In this document: positions 1-8,713 of the stretch, one piece after another
Layout of the letters: each line of letters opens with the position of its first letter
Position numbering within the stretch: position 1 is the stretch's first letter
Source of the DNA: an uncultured Mailhella sp.
GTDB taxonomy: Bacteria; Desulfobacterota; Desulfovibrionia; Desulfovibrionales; Desulfovibrionaceae
DNA length: 64,000 nt
Reading direction: 5' to 3'
NCBI GenBank assembly: GCA_944324085.1
Contig: CALUUX010000003.1
Coordinates: 62,001 to 126,000 of the forward strand
The notes under the pieces: model-generated
What the model saw: only the letters and a program-made list of their open reading frames with translations
Told to the model about the DNA's origin: nothing
Database searches by the model: none
Program-made: the position numbers and the translations under genes

Positions 1-2355
1 GAATTGCAGGGAGTTCACCACGCGCTGATGCTGGGGCAGAAAGGCTCGAGTTTCGTCATTGAGCGGGCCGAGCGTTCTGGTTTCGGTCAGAGAGCCGTCG
101 TTGCGGCGTAGTTCCACGGTGGCGAGTCCGGCGCGCTCGTCAAAGGAAAGCAGCTTCAGGGTATGGTTTTTCCCCAGAGGCTTTTCTTCGCCAGGGGCCA
201 GAAGGGCGCGCACGGGTTTCTCATAGGTGTACTGCACGCTCTGGATGGCGGGCGTGCCGAAACTTTTGACCCGCACGTAGGTTTCGCCCACGAATTCCGG
301 TTCTATCCAGGTGGCTCCTTCGGCGAAGCGGTCGTGCAGGTAATAGCGGTCGCCGTTTTCGCGGCTCAGGCCCTGCGCGAGCTCGAAGGGCGCGCCGAAG
401 TTGTTGCCGGAATACTTCACCACGTTGATCTGCGCCATGGGCCGGTCGTCGAGCAGATGGCTTTCGGTAAAGCGCAGCACCTTGTTGTTGACGCCCAGCG
501 GCTGATCCTGCCAGTAGATGGGGTGCAGGCTGGCGTCCGGCTGAACGCGCCAGAAATCGATGTCGAAATTGCGCCGCGTGAACGTGGTGGATTCAAAGGT
601 GGCGATGTAGGCGCGGCGGCCCAGCATGTAGAAGGTTTCCCCGTTCAGGGCGCGCACGTTGCGGGCGTTGCGCGAGGTGTAGAACAGTCCGGCCGGCGGA
701 ATGACGATGCGGTTGTTTTTCCAGTCCACATAGCTGCCGCGGATGACGAGGCCTTCGGAAGACGTGAGCCGTTCTCCTCTGCGGTTGGTCACCTGCTCGC
801 GCCCGAAGCCGCGCATGAGCCCGCCGAAGGGAGCCGTGGGATCGGGCGCGTGGAAGGCCATGTTGGGCATGACGCTGGGGAAGGACGTGAAATGCGAACC
901 CTGAACTTCGGTGCCGAAGTCGGGCATGGCGAGGCGGTTGAGAAAGCTGTCTTCCAGAATGGAAACGAATGTGGGCGTGCGGCCGATGAAGCAGTCGATG
1001 TTTTTGCGTCCCTTGTCCGTGAAGGAAAGGTTGTCCGTGCGCTGGAAGAAGGCGTCCCGCAGATAGTAACTGCGAACTCTGTCTCCCTGAATGTCGTCGG
1101 CCACCAGGCGGAACGCCGGTCGGTTCCAGACGTCGGAGTGCTTGACGGGGCCATCGAAGGCGTCGCGTTCTGCGTCGAGCGTGAAGGGTTCCGCGTTTTC
1201 CAGCGTCAGCCGTTGCAGCTTGCCGGTGAGCAGGTTGGCTTCCAGACCCACGATGTAGCGATGGTCCAGGGGCCAGGGCGCGCCGTTTTTCACGGTGACG
1301 AGATCGCGGTAGACGATCAGGCTGAGCACGCCGTCCTTCCAGTCGTGGGGCACCTCCGTGGACCATGGAACGAAGTCGGAATGGCGCAGATACTCCGGCT
1401 GAACGGCAATTTCAATGCGCATGTCTTCGCCGGGCACGGTAAGACTGTATGAGTCCTTTTCCTTGTCGTCGTCCTTGTATCCCTGAGAGCTGACGGGACG
1501 GATCACTTTTTCGGCCAGTACCTTGTCGCCGCCGAAATCGGTCACGCGAACGCGGAAACCTTCGTTTTCCCGGAAGGCGTAGATGCGTTTCGCGCCATAG
1601 AGACGATATTCTTCCTGACGAAGATCCAGAGCCACCGGTCGAGAGAGCGAAAACGTCGCTTCTTCGATGACGGGATAGGAAAGCGAGGCGAAGGTGGCTT
1701 TCTGGAAATCGTGATCCTTCACTTCAAAGCGGCTGGCGCCGTATTCGAACGCGGGATCAAGAAAGAACTCGTCCAGCTGTTCCACGTCGCCTTCCAAGCG
1801 GCTGCGGTCCGGCAGATCCTTGATGCCGGGAAATTTGGAGGAGACGGAAAATTCCATGGGCCAGTGCCCGGAAGGCGCGATGAGCGCCATCTGAATGTAG
1901 GGCAGATCGTAGTGGTCGGTGGCGTAGTCGAACCACAGACGGTATCCCGCCATGTCCACGGGCTTTTTTTCGCCTTTTTTCAGCGTGACGTCCCTGACCG
2001 TGCGCACGGATTGGGCGAGGTCCACAAGATAGGCGTGTTCGCCCAGAAGAAAGAATGGATCCCGCCGGAAGGGCGCGGCGTCCTGTTCCGTTTCCGAAAT
2101 ATAGCAGAGTCCTCCGGCAGGAACGGAGGCTTCGCCGTTTTTGACGACGCTTTTGCGCACGAGAACGGCTTCCGACAGATCGCGCCGCTGTCCATATTGA
2201 TTTTTGAAGGACTGACGTCGCAAACCTCCCAGATCGGGAATGAAGGGCATGTCTCCGGCCGGGGCAAGACCGTGCGGACTTTCGGCGGCCGGGGCGACGG
2301 AAAACAGAAGGCAGAACATGACTGCCGCGACGCCGGAAACGAAACGTTTGTTCAT
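1..2355 (-). CDS. Giant exported protein of unknown function (3' end beyond left edge)
   Basis: The frame is open from ATG at 2353-2355 to the left edge, giving 785 codons without a stop, so the C-terminus is missing. AAGGAA sits six bases before the start. Residues 1-24 form a classic signal peptide (MNKRFVSG, hydrophobic core, APAA cleavage site), so the product should be periplasmic, outer membrane or secreted. The mature part is long, soluble-looking and rich in alternating polar/apolar stretches typical of beta structure, with no transmembrane helix or cofactor motif that I could see. I do not recognise the family. A good sigma-54 promoter and paired enhancer-like sites lie upstream and match those of the sulfotransferase operon at 4162-8601, so it probably belongs to that regulon. 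The gene is divergent from the response regulator at 2680. The reading is firm as a gene; its function is open. Confidence 0.85.
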   Translation of the reverse strand, partial: MNKRFVSGVAAVMFCLLFSVAPAAESPHGLAPAGDMPFIPDLGGLRRQSFKNQYGQRRDLSEAVLVRKSVVKNGEASVPAGGLCYISETEQDAAPFRRDPFFLLGEHAYLVDLAQSVRTVRDVTLKKGEKKPVDMAGYRLWFDYATDHYDLPYIQMALIAPSGHWPMEFSVSSKFPGIKDLPDRSRLEGDVEQLDEFFLDPAFEYGASRFEVKDHDFQKATFASLSYPVIEEATFSLSRPVALDLRQEEYRLYGAKRIYAFRENEGFRVRVTDFGGDKVLAEKVIRPVSSQGYKDDDKEKDSYSLTVPGEDMRIEIAVQPEYLRHSDFVPWSTEVPHDWKDGVLSLIVYRDLVTVKNGAPWPLDHRYIVGLEANLLTGKLQRLTLENAEPFTLDAERDAFDGPVKHSDVWNRPAFRLVADDIQGDRVRSYYLRDAFFQRTDNLSFTDKGRKNIDCFIGRTPTFVSILEDSFLNRLAMPDFGTEVQGSHFTSFPSVMPNMAFHAPDPTAPFGGLMRGFGREQVTNRRGERLTSSEGLVIRGSYVDWKNNRIVIPPAGLFYTSRNARNVRALNGETFYMLGRRAYIATFESTTFTRRNFDIDFWRVQPDASLHPIYWQDQPLGVNNKVLRFTESHLLDDRPMAQINVVKYSGNNFGAPFELAQGLSRENGDRYYLHDRFAEGATWIEPEFVGETYVRVKSFGTPAIQSVQYTYEKPVRALLAPGEEKPLGKNHTLKLLSFDERAGLATVELRRNDGSLTETRTLGPLNDETRAFLPQHQRVVNSLQF

Positions 2356-2456
2356 GAAAAATTCCTTGCTGTTGGAGTGGCTGGCCGGGGAGGATGGATT
2401 GCCTGTGCGGAGTCCCGCTCCGGTCAGGCAAGGGCGCGGGGGCCACCCTTCGCTTA

Positions 2457-2473
2457 TGCAGAAATCGTTCCAA
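2457..2473 (-). promoter_or_regulatory. Sigma-54 (-24/-12) promoter of the giant exported protein
   Basis: Read on the minus strand the site is TTGGAACGATTTCTGCA. It has GG and GC separated by exactly ten bases and matches the YTGGCACGRNNNTTGCW consensus at all but two informative positions. Initiation about 12 bases downstream would leave a leader of roughly 90 nt before the ATG at 2355. Confidence 0.7.
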
Positions 2474-2548
2474 AAAAAATATCGTTAGTAATCGTGGGTA
2501 ATTATATGATGCCTGCCGATAAGACGCCGCGGCGGGAGGGGGAGGATA

Positions 2549-2596
2549 TGTGCGGGGCTCTGCACATGGGCGCAAGGCTGTGTTCCTTTCCGCGCA
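2549..2596. promoter_or_regulatory. Tandem enhancer-like sites (UAS pair) for the NtrC-type regulator
   Basis: Two 18-bp sites have 6-6-6 architecture: 2549-2566 is TGTGCG-N6-TGCACA and 2579-2596 is TGTGTT-N6-CGCGCA, with centres 30 bp apart. They lie 80-120 bp upstream of the sigma-54 promoter at 2457-2473, the usual range for an enhancer-binding protein. The same architecture with the same half-site recurs at 8714-8762. The 325-base gap 2356-2679 between the divergent genes holds these sites and the promoter; I see no further gene in it. Confidence 0.55.
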
Positions 2597-2679
2597 GGGG
2601 GAAATGAGAGGCGGCGTTCTTTACGAGGAGGCGCGTTGCCGCTACTATGATCGCCGCAAAAGTGTGGCAAGGTGAAGAT

Positions 2680-4077
2680 ATGAGCGAAAGCAGAAAGAGC
2701 GGTTACCAGATTCTGGTGGTGGACGACGATCCCGAATGGCATGAAATTCTGACGCTTCTTTTTTCCCGCAAGGGCTGGAAAACCGAAACGGCCCTGTCCG
2801 GGGAAAAAGCTCTGGCGCGGCTCGCCCTCGGCGGCATAGACGTGGTCGTCTGCGATCTTTCCATGCCAGGTCTGAACGGACTGGACGTGCTGCGCCGGGT
2901 CCGGGCCATGAACGCCAGTTTGCCCTTTATCATGATGACGGGCGTGGGCACCATAGAAAGCGCGGTGGAAGCCGTGCAGCTTGGAGCGTACAGTTATCTC
3001 ACCAAGCCTGTGAACAACGCCGAACTGGCCTCCCTTGTGCAGCGCGCGGCTGAGCACGCTCGGCTGCACAGCCAGCTTCAGGAGCGTCCCCGCGAACGGC
3101 TGACGTCCGTTTCCATGATTTACAACAGTCCGTCCATGAAGCAGGTGCTCAAGACCATAGGCAAGGTGGCGAGCACCAGCGTGCCCATCCTCATTACCGG
3201 CGAGACGGGCACGGGAAAAAGTCGCCTGGCGGAATACATCCATCGGGCGAGTTCGTTCAGGGACAGGCCGTTTCTCACCATCGACTGCGCCGCTCTTCCG
3301 GAGTCTCTTCTGGAAAGCGAACTTTTCGGTCATGTGAAGGGAGCCTTCACCGGCGCGGTGAACAGTCGTCGCGGACTCCTGGAAGAAGCCCAGGGAGGCA
3401 CGGTGTTTCTGGACGAAATCGGGGAACTTTCGCCTTCCACGCAGGCAAAGCTGCTGCGGGCCATTCAGGAACATGAGATACGCCCCGTGGGTAGCAATAA
3501 AAGCGTAAGCATCGACGTCCGTTTCATCGCGGCCACGCATCGCAGGCTGGAAGAAGACGTGAAGACGGGGCGTTTCCGCGAGGATCTTTTTTATCGCCTT
3601 TCCGTCATTCCTCTGTATCTTCCTCCCCTGAGAGAACGCCGGGAAGATCTGGCCGCGCTCATCGGCTTTTTCATCAATCGCTTCAATGAGCGTTACGGCC
3701 GCAACGTGACGCAGATAAGCCCCGCCGCCATGAACATTCTTTACAACCAGCCGTGGAAGGGAAATATCCGGGAGCTGGAAAACGTGCTGGAACGAGCTTT
3801 TCTGCTTACGGAAGGAGACAGGCTTATGCCGGAGTCCCTGGGGACGCTGGTGGACAGCGGAAGTTTTTCCTTGTCGCCGTCCTCGGAAGCGGCGTCTCCG
3901 GAAACGCCTCTTTCGCTTTCCGACGCCGTGCGTAACGCCGAAATCCAGGCTCTTCAGCAGGCTCTCGCTCTTTGCAACGGCAACAAGACCCAGGCCGCGG
4001 AGCTTCTGGGCATAGGGCGGAGAACGCTGTACGACAAGCTGGAACAGTTCGGCCTGATGGACCGAAAGGGAGAGTGA
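2680..4077 (+). CDS. Sigma-54-dependent two-component response regulator (NtrC/ZraR type)
   Basis: The 465-residue product has three parts. The N-terminal receiver domain has the phospho-acceptor Asp near residue 57 in VVCDLSMPG. The central AAA+ domain has Walker A GETGTGKS near 173, the sigma-54-contacting GAFTGA loop near 221 and Walker [14 protein letters not shown]-terminal Fis-type helix-turn-helix ([20 protein letters not shown]) ends the protein. The start at 2680 is preferred over the upstream ATG at 2647 because AAGGTGAAG immediately precedes it. Its probable partner is the histidine kinase at 8820-10793, although the sulfotransferase operon separates the two genes. The gene converges on that operon, with a shared terminator at 4111-4142. 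Sigma-54 promoters with shared tandem sites at 2457 and 8646 are its likely targets (inference). Confidence 0.95.
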   Translation: MSESRKSGYQILVVDDDPEWHEILTLLFSRKGWKTETALSGEKALARLALGGIDVVVCDLSMPGLNGLDVLRRVRAMNASLPFIMMTGVGTIESAVEAVQLGAYSYLTKPVNNAELASLVQRAAEHARLHSQLQERPRERLTSVSMIYNSPSMKQVLKTIGKVASTSVPILITGETGTGKSRLAEYIHRASSFRDRPFLTIDCAALPESLLESELFGHVKGAFTGAVNSRRGLLEEAQGGTVFLDEIGELSPSTQAKLLRAIQEHEIRPVGSNKSVSIDVRFIAATHRRLEEDVKTGRFREDLFYRLSVIPLYLPPLRERREDLAALIGFFINRFNERYGRNVTQISPAAMNILYNQPWKGNIRELENVLERAFLLTEGDRLMPESLGTLVDSGSFSLSPSSEAASPETPLSLSDAVRNAEIQALQQALALCNGNKTQAAELLGIGRRTLYDKLEQFGLMDRKGE

Positions 4078-4110
4078 GGCGGAGCGTCGTTTTCCGGCGG
4101 ACTATTAAAC

Positions 4111-4142
4111 GCGAAATGCCCCTCTCGAGAGGGGCATTTCGC
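4111..4142. terminator. Bidirectional terminator hairpin between regulator and sulfotransferase operon
   Basis: A perfect inverted repeat with two 16-base arms (GCGAAATGCCCCTCTC and its complement) and no spacer lies between two convergent genes. AT-rich sequence lies on both sides, although there is no long T run. Confidence 0.75.
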
Positions 4143-4161
4143 TATTGGTTACTTGGGGGTA

Positions 4162-5814
4162 TTATTTTTTCGTGACGTCGCCGCCGGGATTGTAGACTTC
4201 ATGACCCTTCAGCGGTCCAAGATACATCACGTCGGAGGTGTAATCGCTCTTGGCCAGTGAGAGCTTGCTGAAGATTTCCTGCGTCATGCCCGGAACCTTG
4301 AGCAGATCGGAAGGCACTTTGAAACCGCCGTTGTCGCGGGAGTACTGGAAGATGGCCTGGCACAGTTCGGGCGAGAGCTTGACCTGTTCGATGAGGGCCA
4401 GTTCGTCGGGCTGTGCGAGAGACATGGAGAATCCGAGGCTGGTCAGACCGGAGGTCACCGGATATTCCGGTTCTTCCTGATAATCTTCGACGATGAACAG
4501 ATCCTTGGAGTTGCTGCGCAGTTCATCGGGCTTGACATGCACATAGAAGTTGTGCGGCGGGGTGACGCGCATGGCCTTCGGCTTGGGCAGCTTGGCCAGC
4601 TGGGGGCAGTAGTCGAAAGGCACCATGTAGGAGCGTTCGAAACTGGCGCGTCCTATCCATTCCCACACGATTTCGCCGCCGTCGGGGTGGTTCTTGAGGG
4701 GCTTCACCTGGAAGAGGCGACCGGTGTTGCATTCGCTGATGAGCGTGTTGCCGTTGGGCAGACGCTGCTGCGACCCCATGGTTTTGGAGAAGAAGGCCAT
4801 GTTGGAGTAACCCTGCGTGAGATACTTCCATTCCATTTTCTTGGTCACGGGGTTCACTTCGCAGAGGATGGACTGACCGACATGATTGCGGTTTCTGGGG
4901 AAGAGGCCGTTGTCGAACAGAAGGATGTTGCCTTCGCCGGGCAGTCCCTTGGGGATCATTTCCACTTCATGGCAGTGGGAGAGGCCGCCCAGTTCGTTGT
5001 GCGTCCAGGTCCACACGATTTTTTTGGTTTCCCGGTCAATGATGATCGGCATGTCGAGATTGCGGGGATTGTAAATAATGTTGCCGGGCTTGAAGCGTTT
5101 GTCGCCCTGATCGTACCACTTGTTTTCGGGCAGGACGAACACGCTGTTGCCGTGCGTCCAGTCATGGGGGGGCGTCACCGGCGAGAACTGGTTGACGTCG
5201 AGTTCATGCCAGGGTTCCCACTGCCATACGATGTTGCCTTCCCAGTCGCTGATGACGAGCATGTCGCAGACGAGGTTGATGCCTTTGCGATGCCGGGGGC
5301 CGAACCATTCCAGATCGACGTTCTTCGCCTTTTCCGCCACTTCCTTGGGCGCGGTGGTGGCGGTCAGATAGATGATGTGATTGTCGTCGATTACGCGGAA
5401 GTCGGTGCGGGGGAATCCTATGCCTTTGAATTCCTTGAGCAGTTTACCGTCCCAGCTGTAGCGGTAGAAATGGCCGTTGGCGGAGTCCATCATGATCATG
5501 TCGCCGTTGGGCTGCAATCTGGCGCGATGAATGGTGGTGGGAGGAATTTTCCAGGTGTTGACGATGTTGCCGTTCATGTCGCGCAGATAGACTTCTTCCG
5601 CGGCGAGATCGGAAGCGCGATATCGCGCGTTGGGATGGTTGGCGTATTTTTTGTAGCTGACTTCGACAAAGTAACCGAGGTAGGCTTTATCGGGATTGAA
5701 GATGGTTACTCCAGTGGGGAAAATGGTTGCCTTAGCGTCTGACTGCTGCGGCGCGGAGGCGAGCAGCGCCAGTACCGTGGTGCAGATGGCGAATGTTCCA
5801 AGTCCCTTTCTCAT
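4162..5814 (-). CDS. assT: Aryl-sulfate sulfotransferase, Sec-exported, with C-terminal HhH module
   Basis: The 550-residue product belongs to the arylsulfotransferase (ASST) beta-propeller family, which moves sulfate between phenolic donors and acceptors in the periplasm without PAPS. A signal peptide covers residues 1-27. Family features are the repeated NGN/DxxG blade motifs (RDMNGNIV, ISDWEGNIVW), a His-bearing PHDWTHGNSV near 216-225 and SHCHEVEMIPKGLPGEGN near 279-296. These His-containing stretches fit the catalytic and substrate histidines known from AssT. Unusually, residues about 472-520 form a ComEA-like helix-hairpin-helix (ELCQAIFQYSRDNGGF then LLKVPGM), resembling the small proteins at 6454 and 6789. 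The start at 5814 has AGGAG upstream and is the one that gives a signal peptide. This is the last gene of the five-gene leftward operon. Confidence 0.92.
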   Translation of the reverse strand: MRKGLGTFAICTTVLALLASAPQQSDAKATIFPTGVTIFNPDKAYLGYFVEVSYKKYANHPNARYRASDLAAEEVYLRDMNGNIVNTWKIPPTTIHRARLQPNGDMIMMDSANGHFYRYSWDGKLLKEFKGIGFPRTDFRVIDDNHIIYLTATTAPKEVAEKAKNVDLEWFGPRHRKGINLVCDMLVISDWEGNIVWQWEPWHELDVNQFSPVTPPHDWTHGNSVFVLPENKWYDQGDKRFKPGNIIYNPRNLDMPIIIDRETKKIVWTWTHNELGGLSHCHEVEMIPKGLPGEGNILLFDNGLFPRNRNHVGQSILCEVNPVTKKMEWKYLTQGYSNMAFFSKTMGSQQRLPNGNTLISECNTGRLFQVKPLKNHPDGGEIVWEWIGRASFERSYMVPFDYCPQLAKLPKPKAMRVTPPHNFYVHVKPDELRSNSKDLFIVEDYQEEPEYPVTSGLTSLGFSMSLAQPDELALIEQVKLSPELCQAIFQYSRDNGGFKVPSDLLKVPGMTQEIFSKLSLAKSDYTSDVMYLGPLKGHEVYNPGGDVTKK

Positions 5815-5846
5815 ATAGTGCTCCTTTGCTTGAAGGGTGTTTCCGT

Positions 5847-6332
5847 TCAGTACTGGAATAAATCTTTCATGATCAGAGTGACGTCGAAGCAGCTGGCCAG
5901 CACCGGCCACCAGTCTTCGCGGGTATCCACGGCTTTACGTTCCGCGTCCGCGGCGTCTCTCCCCAGGAAGAGGAAGATGGACTGGCCGTTTTCGAACTTG
6001 TCGGCGACATTGGCGTAGACGCTCGATTCCATTCTCTTGGCGTGTTTGAAGCTCGGGGAATCGGCTCCGAGAATGTCTTCCGCCGCCTTGTCCTTGAGAG
6101 TGGCCATGACGAGAATGTTCGTTTTGTTTTTATACGCGTCAAAGTCTTTGATATCTTTGGTGATGACGGTTATGCCGTTGTCTTCAAAGGAAGCCCAGCG
6201 AGCTTTTCCCAGATCCAGAGATTCTTTGGATCCGAACACATAGAGCGTGTTGTCATCGTCTTCGGCATACGCCGGCGCGACGGACGCCGCGATAATCAGC
6301 AGAAAAAGAATCAGATATTTAAGAGCCTTCAT
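5847..6332 (-). CDS. Small exported protein of unknown function in the sulfotransferase operon
   Basis: The 161-residue product starts at 6332, with AGGAG upstream. A clear signal peptide (MKALKYLILFLLIIA, cleavage after AYA) is followed by an acidic mature domain of about 138 residues, with a single Cys near the C-terminus. The mature domain alternates short hydrophobic strands (NTLYVFG, TNILVMATL, QSIFLFLG) with helices, suggesting a small Rossmann-like alpha/beta fold. I do not recognise the family. It lies 32 bases upstream of the Sec-exported sulfotransferase and 121 bases downstream of an exported HhH protein, so a periplasmic accessory role in the same system is likely. Confidence 0.85.
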   Translation of the reverse strand: MKALKYLILFLLIIAASVAPAYAEDDDNTLYVFGSKESLDLGKARWASFEDNGITVITKDIKDFDAYKNKTNILVMATLKDKAAEDILGADSPSFKHAKRMESSVYANVADKFENGQSIFLFLGRDAADAERKAVDTREDWWPVLASCFDVTLIMKDLFQY

Positions 6333-6389
6333 GATCGTTCTCCTTTGTGAACGTTGCGTTTTGTTCGGCGCGCGGAACGCAGGCGAGAG

Positions 6390-6403
6390 CGCGTCATGAC
6401 GCG
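6390..6403. repeat. Palindrome in the 121-base intercistronic gap
   Basis: CGCGTCATGACGCG is a perfect 14-bp palindrome in the only sizeable gap of the sulfotransferase operon (6333-6453). It may be an mRNA-stabilising or partially terminating hairpin, or an operator; the sequence does not decide. Confidence 0.4.
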
Positions 6404-6453
6404 TCACGCGCGAGGGAAAAGCGGGGAAACCTTGAGTGAAGCGGAGGGCGAAC

Positions 6454-6771
6454 TCAGTACGACTTCATGCCGGGCAGTGCGTTGGGATTGAAGACGAGAT
6501 CGTTTTCTTCTTCAATGGGATCGAGCTCTTTGAGAAGCTGATCCGTCATGCCGGGAATGTCCGTGAGGTCGTCGAGACGGAGGAAGCGTCTTTCCGCTCT
6601 GGCCTTTACAATGGCGTGGGCCGTCTCCATGGGAAGCGTCACGCCTTCTTCGGCGCAGTCCCGCACCATTTTTTCCGCGCTGGCCCTGTTGAAGCTGAAA
6701 GACCCGGCGTACGCTGGCGCAGCCATGAGCCAGACGGTAAGAAAAAAGAGGGAGACACGAGCCTTGTTCAT
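6454..6771 (-). CDS. Small exported helix-hairpin-helix (ComEA-like) protein B
   Basis: The 105-residue product has a signal peptide (MNKARVSLFFLTVWLMAAP, cleavage after AYA). The mature part of about 80 residues is essentially one HhH module: SFNRASAEKMV, then METAHAIVKARAERRFLRLD, then LTDIPGM. This has the N-x-A-s, A-x-x-I and v-P-G-hydrophobic spacing of ComEA-type HHH_3 domains. The start at 6771 lies 17 bases after the stop of the upstream HhH gene. Its ribosome-binding site is weak, so translational coupling is plausible. DNA uptake is the known role of ComEA, but here the context is a sulfotransferase operon, so the module may instead bind the sulfotransferases (inference). Confidence 0.85.
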   Translation of the reverse strand: MNKARVSLFFLTVWLMAAPAYAGSFSFNRASAEKMVRDCAEEGVTLPMETAHAIVKARAERRFLRLDDLTDIPGMTDQLLKELDPIEEENDLVFNPNALPGMKSY

Positions 6772-6788
6772 AGTATTATCCAGATAAA

Positions 6789-7124
6789 TCAGCACTTTGA
6801 AGGGGCAAGCGTGAGTTCTGCGTCGGGATCGTACCACAGTGTTCCGTCATGCTCAATGGGGTTGATGGCCTGAAGCGTGTGGTTGTCCAGACCGGGCACC
6901 TTCAGAAAGTCTTCCGGAAGTTCGAAAGGCGTCTTTTTGGCCATGTCCACGATGGCGGCGGCCATTTCCGGCGTGATGTTGGCGTCGGGGATTTCCATGA
7001 GCTGTTCGACGGTGGCTTTGTTCAGATCAAAAGCGTCGGGGCCGAGTTCGGTGTCTTCCGCCAGCGAGGGGGAGGCGAGGCAGAGAAACGCGCCGACCAG
7101 AAGGGCTGCAAACGATGTTTTCAT
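6789..7124 (-). CDS. Small exported helix-hairpin-helix (ComEA-like) protein A
   Basis: The 111-residue product has a signal peptide (MKTSFAALLVGAFLCLASPS, then LAE). Residues about 33-87 are a clear ComEA-like HhH: DLNKATVEQLMEIPD, ITPEMAAAIVDMAKKTPFEL, then FLKVPGL. The tail ends in Cys (PSKC). GGAG precedes the ATG at 7124, which is ten bases after the stop of the Tat-exported sulfotransferase. HhH domains usually bind DNA backbones non-specifically, and an export signal plus a sulfotransferase partner is an odd combination. No other domain is visible. Confidence 0.88.
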   Translation of the reverse strand: MKTSFAALLVGAFLCLASPSLAEDTELGPDAFDLNKATVEQLMEIPDANITPEMAAAIVDMAKKTPFELPEDFLKVPGLDNHTLQAINPIEHDGTLWYDPDAELTLAPSKC

Positions 7125-7134
7125 AGAGACTCCG

Positions 7135-8601
7135 TTATTTGCCAGATTGATAGGGCGTCTTGCTGGCGGGAATGGTGAATGTGACGTTTTCGGGAGGAAT
7201 AACGGCGAATTCCTGAGGTTTTTTCAGCTGGGGCACGTACTCGTAGGGCACGCGGTAGGCTCGATACACCAGGTTGAACTTGCCGTTGGGATTGTACCAG
7301 GGACTGATGTATTCCCATACGATTTCGTTGTCGGGCGTGACTTCCTGAAACTGTCCCACGGCGCCGTTGGTGATGAGCGTGTTGCCGTTGGGCAGACGCT
7401 GCGCGGAACTTACATAGTCGCTGTAGAATTTGTAGCTTTCGCGCAGGCCCATGGCGGCGGCGGAGTGTTCCCACACCTTCTTGAGCGTGACCGGATTGAA
7501 TTCCAGCACGCGGGAATAATCCCGTCGCGCGTTGCTCCATCCCAGAGGAGCTGTGGGATTGCGTTCTCCGTATCCGGCGTAGCCGCCGTTGTCGTACACC
7601 AGAATATTGCCGGCTCCCGGCAGGCCGTCGGGAATCATGTGGCAGTGATGCTGGCCGACGAACTGCCCCAGCCTGGCGAAGGCGCGCTTGTATTCCTTGC
7701 CGTTGAAGATCCATTTGTCGTCGGAATAGAAGGTGGGGCCTATCTGCCAGACGATTTTTTTGGTGGCTTTGTCGATGATGAAGCAGACGTTGAGCTGCCG
7801 GCAGGAACAGATGATGTTGTCGGGATGGAACGCCGCGTAGGTCACGGGATCCTCGGCATACCAGTGATTGGGGCCGAGATAGGAGGCGGAGTTCATGTGC
7901 ATCCAGTCCGCGGCCTTGACGCCGGGAGTGCGTGTCATCTGCCAGGTGGGGAATTTATACATATTTTTTTTGAGATCTTCGGGGAGCTTCAGCTCGTCGA
8001 AATGCTCAAAGGCCTTCCAATCCCAGAGGATCTTGTTGTCCTTGTCCACTTCAAAGAGATAGTCGTCGTCCAGGGGCTTCTTTTTCGTGATGGCGGGATT
8101 TTCCGTGAACAGATGGGAGAGCACGAGAATTTTTCCGTCCGGCTTGTAGGCGACGTCCATAGTGGGGGTGTAGTAGCCGGTCGGGTTGCCTTCCACCTGA
8201 AAATCGTGATGCATGCCGGCGAGCGGAATATTGCGGACGATCTTTCCGTTCCAGTCGCAGATGGAAAGATCGGCGGACATGGGGTCGCCGTAGGTGCGGC
8301 CTTTCATGTCCGGTTTCTGTCGGGTGGCGCCCATGACGTAGCCGCCTTTCAGCAGCTTGGTGGGATGTTCCAGTTCGCTGACGTTTTTCCATTCATGGAC
8401 GACGTTGCCGTTCATGTCGATGAGCACGCAGCCCTGACCGGCCGTTTCCACGCCGAACACGGTATAGCCGTTCCAGCATTTTTCAGGCTTGTAGATGGTG
8501 GTTCCGTGGGGAAACACGGAAGGAAACGCCCAGCTCAGGGAGGGAACCGCAGAGGCCGCTGCCGTCGCGGACAGACTCACAAGAAATTGACGACGATTCA
8601 T
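7135..8601 (-). CDS. assT: Aryl-sulfate sulfotransferase, Tat-exported
   Basis: The 488-residue product starts with a twin-arginine leader (MNRRQFLVSLSATAAASAVP) and is therefore probably exported folded. The body is an ASST propeller: repeated NGNVVHEW/NGKIV motifs, ADWMHMNSASYLG near 231-243 and GQHHCHMIPDGLPGAGN near 316-332, equivalent to the His-bearing stretches of the Sec-exported paralogue at 4162. It has no C-terminal HhH; the two genes directly downstream encode that module separately. AAAGGAAA precedes the ATG at 8601. This is the first gene of the operon, 45 bases from a sigma-54 promoter. Confidence 0.93.
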   Translation of the reverse strand: MNRRQFLVSLSATAAASAVPSLSWAFPSVFPHGTTIYKPEKCWNGYTVFGVETAGQGCVLIDMNGNVVHEWKNVSELEHPTKLLKGGYVMGATRQKPDMKGRTYGDPMSADLSICDWNGKIVRNIPLAGMHHDFQVEGNPTGYYTPTMDVAYKPDGKILVLSHLFTENPAITKKKPLDDDYLFEVDKDNKILWDWKAFEHFDELKLPEDLKKNMYKFPTWQMTRTPGVKAADWMHMNSASYLGPNHWYAEDPVTYAAFHPDNIICSCRQLNVCFIIDKATKKIVWQIGPTFYSDDKWIFNGKEYKRAFARLGQFVGQHHCHMIPDGLPGAGNILVYDNGGYAGYGERNPTAPLGWSNARRDYSRVLEFNPVTLKKVWEHSAAAMGLRESYKFYSDYVSSAQRLPNGNTLITNGAVGQFQEVTPDNEIVWEYISPWYNPNGKFNLVYRAYRVPYEYVPQLKKPQEFAVIPPENVTFTIPASKTPYQSGK

Positions 8602-8645
8602 CTTTTTTCCTTTGCGTTGAAGTCGGAGTCATCGGCAAGTGATGT

Positions 8646-8661
8646 AGCAAAGAGCGTGCCA
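8646..8661 (-). promoter_or_regulatory. Sigma-54 (-24/-12) promoter of the sulfotransferase operon
   Basis: The minus-strand sequence TGGCACGCTCTTTGCT is a full match to TGGCAC-N5-TTGCW. Transcription should start near 8634, about 33 bases before the first ATG of the operon. It faces away from the histidine kinase gene. Confidence 0.88.
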
Positions 8662-8713
8662 TAGTATTTTTATTTGAAATATCAAGGAAATAGATTTTAT
8701 CAAAAGAATATGG

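Noticed and set aside
163-1452. A 429-codon plus-strand frame
   Set aside because: It is the antisense shadow of the exported protein at 1-2355, lacks a ribosome site and has shadow-type composition.
6454-7124. Competence (ComEA) DNA-uptake genes
   Set aside because: The domains match ComEA, but there is no ComEC, no transmembrane anchor, and the genes lie inside a sulfotransferase operon.
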